Positions 57,895 through 64,000 of a stretch of 64,000 nt of DNA are shown here, in pieces; positions within the stretch are counted from its first letter, which is position 1, and each line of letters opens with the position of its first letter. A program made the position numbers and the translations under genes. Below the pieces are notes generated by a model that saw only the letters and a list, made by a program, of their open reading frames with translations, did not search any database and was not told the origin of the DNA. The DNA is taken from NCBI GenBank assembly GCA_013152085.1, contig JAADHC010000072.1, positions 121,455 to 185,454 of the forward strand, read 5' to 3'. The stretch comes from Chlorobiota bacterium (GTDB lineage Bacteria; Bacteroidota; Bacteroidia; Bacteroidales; VadinHA17).

Positions 57895-58578
57895 ATGGAA
57901 AACATATGTTTAAAAATTGTTGTGAAAGTTGAAATCAGCACTTTGCTTGATCAACATGGCGAACTGGATGCCGCCGGGATGGAACGTATGTCTATGGTGC
58001 TGGCCAATCTGAGTAACAGCGGTTCGCAAATATTTATCGTTTCTTCGGGATCGATCTTTTTGGGCTCAAAAAAACTTGGAGTTCCGGATCAACCGGATTC
58101 GCTGGTGGACAAACAGGCTTTGTCGGCTATCGGCCAGGCTGAGTTGATGAAACGGTACCGCAGATATTTTGAGAGTTATAACCTGATGGTTGCCCAGGTT
58201 TTACTTACCGGAGATGTTTTCAATGATCCCGAGCGAAGAAATAATGCACGCAATACGCTGACACACCTGGCCAGGTTGCATGTCATCCCGGTGATCAATG
58301 AAAATGATGCCGTTTCGACCGAAGATATCGAACTGAATGATAATTATTATCTGGTCCGTGCCGTTGCAGAACTGATCAGAGCAAATGCCATACTGATAAA
58401 AGAAATGAAACCGGGTTTATATTCTTTATTATCCCGTCAGGCAAAAGAACCTGTCGGAATGTTACACGAAGACGATTTGATTGGTCATTTGACAACGATG
58501 GCCCCTGAGATGAATGCCGGGGAATATATCTCAAAGCATTTTCCTGATCATATCCAATCTTTAAACGGAGAGGGTTAA
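57895..58578 (+). CDS. Degenerate glutamate-5-kinase paralogue (amino-acid-kinase fold)
   Basis: A 227-residue protein clearly related to the next gene, proB: shared blocks are KQALSAIGQAELMKRY, VAQVLLTGD, NARNTLTHLARLHVIPVINE and NDAVST. The catalytic sites are eroded: VKVGSST is VKVEIST, SSGAVAVG is SSGSIFLG, the aspartate after the substrate Asn (GNNDILAA in ProB) is Tyr (NDNYYLVR), and the LSDIDGFF and FGTGGM segments that hold ATP are missing. It is not a frameshift: the reading frame is open, begins at ATG 57895 and ends 4 bases before proB. A pseudokinase or regulatory subunit is likely; function unproven. Confidence 0.82.
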   Translation: MENICLKIVVKVEISTLLDQHGELDAAGMERMSMVLANLSNSGSQIFIVSSGSIFLGSKKLGVPDQPDSLVDKQALSAIGQAELMKRYRRYFESYNLMVAQVLLTGDVFNDPERRNNARNTLTHLARLHVIPVINENDAVSTEDIELNDNYYLVRAVAELIRANAILIKEMKPGLYSLLSRQAKEPVGMLHEDDLIGHLTTMAPEMNAGEYISKHFPDHIQSLNGEG

Positions 58579-58582
58579 TATA

Positions 58583-59383
58583 ATGGATCAAAGAGATTTT
58601 TCGGGGAAACAATTGATTATTGTTAAAGTGGGGAGTTCAACCCTTTCTTTTTCCAATGGGAGATTAAACCTGCAGCGGTTGGAACGACTCGTTAAGGTAA
58701 CGGTCTCCCTGAAAAAACAGGGGAAGCAGATTGTGCTGGTATCTTCCGGAGCTGTGGCGGTAGGAGGAGGATTGCTTGGAATGAAACATAAACCGGATAA
58801 ACTGGAAGAAAAACAGGCTCTGGCTGCCGTCGGACAAGCAGAACTCATGAAGATTTACCAGAAATTCTTTGAGCCGGGAGACCAGATTATTGCCCAGGTT
58901 TTGTTAACCAAAGATGGTTTGCAGGAGGCGGTGAAACGGAAAAATGCTGCGAACACTTTAACAAAGTTATTGAACATGGATATTATTCCGGTTATTAACG
59001 AGAATGATACCGTTTCCACTTACGGTATAGAGTTCGGGAACAATGATATACTGGCGGCCCGTGTAGCTGAACTTTTGCATGCCGGTTTGCTGATTATCCT
59101 TTCGGACATTGACGGATTTTTTACTGCCGATCCGAAAAGCAACAGGGATGCTGCTCTGATTCATACCGTGCACTGCATTACAGATGATATTCGAAGGAAT
59201 GCTTCCGGAAGTGGTAATTCATTCGGGACCGGAGGGATGGCCGAAAAACTTGAGGCGGCAAATATCTGTCTTAAAAACAATATTGATGTGGTCATTGCCA
59301 ATGGTGAAAGACCGGATGTTGTCCTTGATATTCTGAAAGGGAAACCTGTGGGAACATTATTTTCCGTGAAGACAACGGATTAA
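58583..59383 (+). CDS. proB: Glutamate 5-kinase
   Basis: A 266-residue amino-acid kinase, the first committed step to proline (and glutamate semialdehyde). Motifs complete: VKVGSSTL, VSSGAVAVGGGLLG, VINENDTVS, FGNNDILAA, LSDIDGFFTADP and FGTGGMAEKLEAA. There is no C-terminal PUA domain, so it is the short catalytic form. It is preceded at 4 bases by the degenerate paralogue and followed at 22 bases by proA. In other bacteria ProB is feedback-inhibited by proline. Confidence 0.96.
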   Translation: MDQRDFSGKQLIIVKVGSSTLSFSNGRLNLQRLERLVKVTVSLKKQGKQIVLVSSGAVAVGGGLLGMKHKPDKLEEKQALAAVGQAELMKIYQKFFEPGDQIIAQVLLTKDGLQEAVKRKNAANTLTKLLNMDIIPVINENDTVSTYGIEFGNNDILAARVAELLHAGLLIILSDIDGFFTADPKSNRDAALIHTVHCITDDIRRNASGSGNSFGTGGMAEKLEAANICLKNNIDVVIANGERPDVVLDILKGKPVGTLFSVKTTD

Positions 59384-59405
59384 GTTAAAATCTAAAATCA
59401 AAGAT

Positions 59406-60656
59406 ATGTTAGAGGAATTAATTGAAAAAGGGAAAAAAGCGCGGGGAGCAGCCGCTTTTTTACGTACCGTATCCAGCGCAGAAAAGAATAAGGTATTGAC
59501 GGGGGCTGCCGGCCGTCTGGAGATTAATCTGGACCGCCTGCTGGAGGCTAATCATCTGGATATCGTTGCTGCTGAAAAAAATGACATTAAAGGAGCATTT
59601 TTAGACAGGCTGAAATTGAATACCGGTCGTGTAAAAAGTATGGCCGACGGATTACGGGAACTGGCTGCTTTGCCCGATCCTGTCGGAGAGGTGGTCTCTA
59701 TGGTAAAGCGTCCCAATGGGTTGATGATCGGAAAACAAAGGGTCCCGATAGGGGTGATCGGTATTATTTATGAATCCCGGCCTAATGTTACTGCCGATGC
59801 TTTCGGACTTTGTCTGAAAACCGGAAATGCCACTGTTTTACGAGGGGGTAAAGAAGCGATCCACAGCAATCTGGCAATTCTGGATGTGTTGCAGGAAGCT
59901 CTTGTTGACAGGGGCTTCCCCGGAGATGCGGTTCAGGTGGTTGAGAACACATCCCGCGAAAGTGCCCGGGACATGATGCGCATGAATGGGTATCTTGATC
60001 TGCTTATCCCCCGTGGCGGGCAGGGTCTGATCAAAACAGTGGTCGAAAACAGTTCGGTCCCGGTTATCGAAACCGGTGTGGGAAATTGTCACGTGTTTGT
60101 TGATAACCAGGCAGATCAGGAGAAAGCCATTGCCATTGCCGTAAATGCGAAAACCCACCGGCCGGGGGTTTGTAATGCTGCCGAAACCTTACTTATACAT
60201 ACCGGTATTGCCGCACCATTTATTCCGGCCGTTTGTAAAGCCATGGCAGAAAAAGGTGTAGAGATCAGAGGAGATGAAACGGTATGCCGGTACTGGCCTG
60301 AAGCTGTTCCTGCCACAAAGGATGATTGGGCAAAAGAATACCTGGATCTGATCCTTGCCGTCAGGGTGGTTGGTTCCCTGGATGAGGCTGTTCAGCATAT
60401 TTCCCGATATGGAACAGGACATTCCGAAGCCATTGTTACGGAAAATTATTCAAAAGCTCAGGCGTTTCTGGCAAAGGTTGATGCTGCCGCCGTTTATGTG
60501 AACGCTTCCACCCGTTTTACAGATGGTTATGAGTTTGGTTTTGGTGCTGAAATCGGAATCAGCACCCAAAAATTACATGCCCGTGGCCCGCTGGGATTGA
60601 AGGAACTTACCAGTACCAAATACATTATCTACGGCAACGGACAGATCAGGGAATAA
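59406..60656 (+). CDS. proA: Gamma-glutamyl phosphate reductase
   Basis: A 416-residue aldehyde-dehydrogenase-fold enzyme that reduces glutamyl phosphate to glutamate 5-semialdehyde. Visible: GVIGIIYESRPNVTADAFGL, NATVLRGGKEAIHSN, the catalytic Cys in KTHRPGVCNAAETLL and the ENYSKAQAFLAKVDAAAVYV segment. It probably channels product from ProB. It is the last gene of the argR operon; only 15 bases separate its end from the convergent carA. Confidence 0.97.
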   Translation: MLEELIEKGKKARGAAAFLRTVSSAEKNKVLTGAAGRLEINLDRLLEANHLDIVAAEKNDIKGAFLDRLKLNTGRVKSMADGLRELAALPDPVGEVVSMVKRPNGLMIGKQRVPIGVIGIIYESRPNVTADAFGLCLKTGNATVLRGGKEAIHSNLAILDVLQEALVDRGFPGDAVQVVENTSRESARDMMRMNGYLDLLIPRGGQGLIKTVVENSSVPVIETGVGNCHVFVDNQADQEKAIAIAVNAKTHRPGVCNAAETLLIHTGIAAPFIPAVCKAMAEKGVEIRGDETVCRYWPEAVPATKDDWAKEYLDLILAVRVVGSLDEAVQHISRYGTGHSEAIVTENYSKAQAFLAKVDAAAVYVNASTRFTDGYEFGFGAEIGISTQKLHARGPLGLKELTSTKYIIYGNGQIRE

Positions 60657-60671
60657 ATGAAACCCGGAATA

Positions 60672-61772
60672 TTATTCCCCTTTATGGATTTTTATTTTCC
60701 CGATAAATTCGTCGAAAAGAAAGGCTGTATCCGTCGGACCTCCTGAAGCTTCTGGATGAAACTGGGTTGAAAAAAACGGACGTGAAGTATGGATCATCCC
60801 TTCGTTTGTCCCGTCATTAATATTGATAAACAACGGCTTCCACTCGGCTGATAATGTTTTGTTGTCTACCGCATAACCATGATTCTGTGAAGTGATGTAT
60901 GCCTTGTTTGTGTCTGCCTGTAAAACGGGTTGGTTATGACTGCGGTGTCCGTATTTCAATTTGTAGGTATCTGCGCCGGAAGCCAGGGCCATAAGCTGAT
61001 TACCGAGACAGATACCAAAAACAGGACGATCGTCATCAGACATCTGGTTCTTTAGATTTTCAATGGTAAGGTTGCAAAGTTTCGGATCTCCCGGCCCGTT
61101 TGAAATAAACAACCCGTCATAATCTGTATCTTTCAGCGAATAATCCCATGGAACACGAATAACCGTGGTATCTCTCTGCAACAGGTAACGGATGATATTA
61201 TACTTGACGCCACAATCAACCAGGAGGATCCTGTACTTGCCATTACCGTAAGTTTGTACTTCCCGTGTGCTTACCTGGGCTACCAGATTTTCTTTTGACG
61301 GATCATAAAAGGGGATATCATCCTGCCCGAAAATGATTTTGCCAAGCATGGTCCCCTTTTCACGAAGCTTTTTTGTCAGTGCACGGGTATCAACACCGTA
61401 TATGCCGGGAATTTTATTTTCTTTCAACCATTGACCAAGGCTGTCCTTTGCATTCCAGTGGCTGTAATGAAATGAGTAATCGGAAACTACCAGCGCGGTG
61501 ATATGTATCTTGTTGGATTCCTGAAACCGCAACAACTCATTTTCCATCTCCTCCTTGGGGGCCCCGTAATTTCCAACCAGCGGATAGGTCAGGACAAGAA
61601 TCTGTCCTTTATATGAGGGATCGGTCAGGCTTTCGGGATATCCGGTCATGGCCGTGTTAAAAACCACCTCGCCGGAAACCGGAGATTCATAGCCAAAAGA
61701 TTTCCCTGTGACCCGGGTACCGTCCTCGAGGATCAGGGTTACTTCAGCAACAGATTGATCAGCTATTTTCAT
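60672..61772 (-). CDS. carA: Carbamoyl-phosphate synthase small subunit
   Basis: A 366-residue glutaminase partner of CarB. The N-terminal CarA domain (residues 1 to about 150) is followed by a class I glutamine amidotransferase with the catalytic Cys in FGICLGNQLMAL, the NHGYAVD segment and the His-x-Glu of QFHPEASGG. It is not adjacent to carB (about 7 kb away, across the operon) but follows the PatB-type gene with a 4-base gap, so it is probably transcribed from that gene's promoter. Confidence 0.96.
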   Translation of the reverse strand: MKIADQSVAEVTLILEDGTRVTGKSFGYESPVSGEVVFNTAMTGYPESLTDPSYKGQILVLTYPLVGNYGAPKEEMENELLRFQESNKIHITALVVSDYSFHYSHWNAKDSLGQWLKENKIPGIYGVDTRALTKKLREKGTMLGKIIFGQDDIPFYDPSKENLVAQVSTREVQTYGNGKYRILLVDCGVKYNIIRYLLQRDTTVIRVPWDYSLKDTDYDGLFISNGPGDPKLCNLTIENLKNQMSDDDRPVFGICLGNQLMALASGADTYKLKYGHRSHNQPVLQADTNKAYITSQNHGYAVDNKTLSAEWKPLFININDGTNEGMIHTSRPFFSTQFHPEASGGPTDTAFLFDEFIGKIKIHKGE

Positions 61773-61776
61773 GGTG

Positions 61777-62943
61777 TTATTGTATTGCTTTTTTCAGGTT
61801 TTCCATAGCCTGTTCAACGATACTTTTGGGACAGGCAACATTCATACGCTGGAAACCAACTCCCCCCTGACCGAATATTGTTCCATCATTCAGACCGAGT
61901 TTAGCTTTACGGGTTAACATCGAATTCAGTTCTCCGGTTGTCATGTTCAGTTCTCTGAAATCCAACCAGAGGAGGTAGGTGGCTTCAACAGGAGAAATTC
62001 TTACCCGGGGAATCTCATTTTCCAGGAATTCCGTGACAAAACATATGTTTTCCTGCAAATACCTGAGTAATGCATCCAGCCAGGGTTCTCCTTCACCGTA
62101 TGCCGCAGTGGAAGCGATCATCCCAAACAGGTTGCCCATGTTCAGATGGAGACGCTCTATAAAAGCCTTGAATCGTTTCTTTTTATGTTCGTTTTTAATA
62201 ATAACCGACGAAGTACTCAGCCCGGCCAGGTTGAATGTTTTACTCGGGGCAATGCAGGTAACAGTGGCTTCAGCCAGTTCGGGGGACATGGCGGCCAGTG
62301 GTATATGTTTATATCCCGGCATGGTCAGATCGGCATGGATCTCATCCGAAACGATGAGGACATTGTTTTCAAGGCATATTTCACCGAGTTTCAGAAGTTC
62401 TTCCCGGGTCCATGATCTCCCGACCGGATTATGAGGATGACTGAGTAACAGGATTTTTGCTTCTTTTGCCTTGCGGGAAAGATCGTCAAAATCAATCGTG
62501 TATTTATTATTCTTTTCAACCAAACGGTTATTCAGCAACCGGCGGTTATTGTTTCGAATAGCATGAAAAAACGGATGGTAAACAGGTGACTGCAGGATAA
62601 CGCCGTCACCGGGCTGGCTGAATTCCTGTATCAGGATATTGAGTGCCGGCACAACGCCCGGACTATAATGGATCCAGTCGGTTTCAATTTCCCAGCCATG
62701 ACGTTTTTTCAGCCAGGCCACAATGGTTTCAAAATAAACCGGCGGACGCATAGTGTACCCATAAACAGGATGTTCACTTCTTTTTCTGATGGCTTCGCTT
62801 ACCGGTGGGGGTACGGAGAAATCCATGTCTGCTACCCACATGGGTAAAATATTCTCCGCTCCGAAAAGTTCTTTACGGCGGTCATACTTAATAGTGTGTG
62901 TTCCGGAACGATCAATAATGCGGTCAAAGTCAAAAGTATGCAT
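61777..62943 (-). CDS. PatB/MalY-type C-S lyase (PLP-dependent aminotransferase fold)
   Basis: A 388-residue class I/II aminotransferase-fold enzyme. The PLP lysine is in APSKTFNLAGLSTSS, preceded by VSDEIHADL; the N-terminus reads FDRIIDRSGTHTIKYDRR, as in cystathionine beta-lyase PatB and MalY. It probably cleaves the C-S bond of cystathionine or cysteine. Four bases from carA: an odd pairing of sulfur and carbamoyl metabolism. Aminotransferase activity on another substrate remains possible. Confidence 0.9.
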   Translation of the reverse strand: MHTFDFDRIIDRSGTHTIKYDRRKELFGAENILPMWVADMDFSVPPPVSEAIRKRSEHPVYGYTMRPPVYFETIVAWLKKRHGWEIETDWIHYSPGVVPALNILIQEFSQPGDGVILQSPVYHPFFHAIRNNNRRLLNNRLVEKNNKYTIDFDDLSRKAKEAKILLLSHPHNPVGRSWTREELLKLGEICLENNVLIVSDEIHADLTMPGYKHIPLAAMSPELAEATVTCIAPSKTFNLAGLSTSSVIIKNEHKKKRFKAFIERLHLNMGNLFGMIASTAAYGEGEPWLDALLRYLQENICFVTEFLENEIPRVRISPVEATYLLWLDFRELNMTTGELNSMLTRKAKLGLNDGTIFGQGGVGFQRMNVACPKSIVEQAMENLKKAIQ

Positions 62944-62959
62944 GAAGAAATTTTACCGG

Positions 62960-62967
62960 CAAAGATA
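62960..62967 (-). promoter_or_regulatory. -7 box for the PatB-carA pair
   Basis: The minus strand reads TATCTTTG, matching TAnnTTTG, 16 bases before the start at 62943. No ARG-box-like palindrome was seen nearby. Confidence 0.5.
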
Positions 62968-63062
62968 GGTAAGATTATGAATTTATACAGCCCGGTTTTT
63001 ACCTTCGGAGACAAAAGTGACCTTATTTTTACGATCTTTGGGATATAAACCGTTAAGCATTC

Positions 63063-63824
63063 ATGGAGCCTAAAAAATCTCTTAGCCAGAATTATCTTAC
63101 CGATCCGAATATTGCGCGCAAAATTACCGCATCGTTAACCTGTATTGATGCAGCTCGTGTTGTGGAAATAGGATCCGGACATGGCATGTTGACGAAATTT
63201 CTTGCAGAACATTATTTCGAAAGATTGTATCTGGTAGAGATCGATAACGGGTCGGTTCAAAAGTTAAATGAGCAGTTTCCCCGGCTTAAGAAACGAATAA
63301 TTCATGCGGATATTCTTACTTTTCCGATGGAAAAAATTCTGATTCCTCATACCTTACTTACAGGCAACCTGCCTTATCACATCACGAGTCCGATCTTTTT
63401 CCGGCTACTGGATTTTAAGGATCAGATTGACCAGGCCGTTTTTATGATTCAGAAGGAAGTGGCAGAACGGATTTGCAGCCCTCATGGGAAAAAGTCGTAT
63501 GGTTTGCTTAGTGTGTTGCTTCAGACTTATTACCGGACTGAATACCTCTTTACGGTTAGTGAGCATGTTTTTTATCCACGGCCTAAGGTGAAATCGGCGG
63601 TTATCCGCCTTACCCGCAATGACCGGGAAGAACTTCCCTGCGACGAAATCCTGTATCATCAGATCATTAAAAAGGTTTTCGGACAGCGGAGGAAAATGTT
63701 AAGGAATTCCATGGGAATTATGGCCCGGCAGGTGCAAATGCATCCGGAATTTCTCCGGCGAAGGCCTGAACAAATGTCAGTAGCGGATTTTATTGCGTTG
63801 TGTTCGGAACTCGGGAAAGATTAA
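63063..63824 (+). CDS. rsmA: 16S rRNA (adenine(1518)/(1519)-N6)-dimethyltransferase
   Basis: A 253-residue KsgA-type enzyme that dimethylates the two adjacent adenines of the 3'-terminal hairpin of 16S rRNA, a late 30S check step. The N-terminal KKSLSQNYLTDPNIARKI, SAM loop VEIGSGHGMLT and catalytic TGNLPYHITSPI are all present, followed by a helical C-terminal domain. The stop overlaps that of the convergent permease gene by a few bases. Confidence 0.95.
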   Translation: MEPKKSLSQNYLTDPNIARKITASLTCIDAARVVEIGSGHGMLTKFLAEHYFERLYLVEIDNGSVQKLNEQFPRLKKRIIHADILTFPMEKILIPHTLLTGNLPYHITSPIFFRLLDFKDQIDQAVFMIQKEVAERICSPHGKKSYGLLSVLLQTYYRTEYLFTVSEHVFYPRPKVKSAVIRLTRNDREELPCDEILYHQIIKKVFGQRRKMLRNSMGIMARQVQMHPEFLRRRPEQMSVADFIALCSELGKD

Positions 63825-64000
63825 AAAGTTGTACCGATGGCTTCGACGGGATTTAACCGTGAAGCTGAAAATGCCGGAGCATAACCTGAAACAACACCAA
63901 TGATAGCCGAAATGGTAAGTCCCAGCATGATATTTCCCAGGGTCAGGCTGATATTCATATCTGCTATCCTGTTGATAACCAGGGTGCCGGAAAAAACAAG
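63821..64000 (-). CDS. FtsX/MacB-type ABC transporter permease, C-terminal end only
   Basis: The last 59 codons of a gene cut by the window edge. Translated on the minus strand it gives a hydrophobic helix (NIMLGLTISAIIGVVSGYAP) followed by AFSASRLNPVEAIGTTF. The PAFxASRLNPVEAIR-like ending is the typical C-terminus of FtsX/MacB/LolC-like permeases, which export peptides, macrolides or lipoproteins. The exact subfamily cannot be told. It overlaps the end of rsmA by 4 bases. Confidence 0.85.
   Translation of the reverse strand, partial: LVFSGTLVINRIADMNISLTLGNIMLGLTISAIIGVVSGYAPAFSASRLNPVEAIGTTF

Noticed and set aside
57895-58578. Interpretation as a frameshifted or sequencing-damaged proB copy, or as argB or carbamate kinase
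   Set aside because: The frame is continuous and the shared blocks are specific to glutamate 5-kinase; the missing motifs are scattered substitutions and deletions rather than one frame break.

Overview
The window looks like 64 kb of core chromosome from a Bacteroidota bacterium, most likely of the order Bacteroidales. Grounds: many genes are preceded by the Bacteroidota -7 box TAnnTTTG (a few also have TTTG about 19 bases upstream); Shine-Dalgarno sequences are largely absent; and several families are typical of the phylum (GIN-domain lipoprotein, TlpA-type lipoproteins with a DUF4369-like half, carboxypeptidase-regulatory-like exported proteins, an HU/SPOR membrane protein, heterodimeric methylmalonyl-CoA mutase, membrane pyrophosphatase). 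I see no phage, transposon, integrase, CRISPR array or recognisable defence island. Both ends cut genes: a thioredoxin on the left and an FtsX-type permease on the right.

Layout. 1-5.4 kb: trxA and dnaE on the minus strand, then rpsP-rimM on the plus strand; S16 carries a very long charged tail. 5.5-10.8 kb: a membrane nucleotide-sugar dehydratase, a GIN-domain lipoprotein, and the minus-strand group dapD / GT4 glycosyltransferase / threonylcarbamoyl-AMP synthase. 10.9-15.3 kb: an exported S9 peptidase, an exported protein of unknown role and a PLP-dependent threonine/serine dehydratase. 15.2-20.2 kb: a minus-strand cluster of a small tail-anchored protein, mutL, two tandem rhomboid proteases and a membrane-linked EEP-family hydrolase. 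20.3-29.8 kb: an ion channel with a zinc-ribbon tail, a ComM/YifB ATPase, exported hypotheticals, a PIG-L deacetylase, a DUF819 transporter and a divergent membrane pyrophosphatase. 29.8-33.9 kb: lpxH with two paralogous TlpA lipoproteins, then tRNA-Glu and rpsT sharing one promoter.

33.9-40.2 kb is a six-gene minus-strand nucleotide-sugar cluster. Four genes (6-dehydrogenase, 3-dehydrogenase, aminotransferase, acetyltransferase) match the complete route from UDP-GlcNAc to UDP-2,3-diacetamido-2,3-dideoxy-glucuronic acid, joined by galE and rmlB. 40.3-50.6 kb holds the HU/SPOR protein, the two methylmalonyl-CoA mutase subunits, a short three-gene group (CxxS thioredoxin-like, DUF4190-like, DUF2752-like), an MBL hydrolase, a ZIP transporter, a GT2 glycosyltransferase and a GNAT acetyltransferase.

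50.6-62.9 kb is the most interesting part: an arginine/proline/carbamoyl-phosphate region. carB and argR are divergent around a perfect 14+14-bp palindrome that is a strong ArgR operator candidate. The plus-strand operon is argR-argG-proC-argH-(degenerate glutamate-5-kinase paralogue)-proB-proA, and carA lies convergent at its end. The degenerate kinase beside the intact one, and the absence of argB, argC, argD and argF from the operon, are the features I would follow up first. The window closes with a PatB-type C-S lyase, rsmA and the permease tail.
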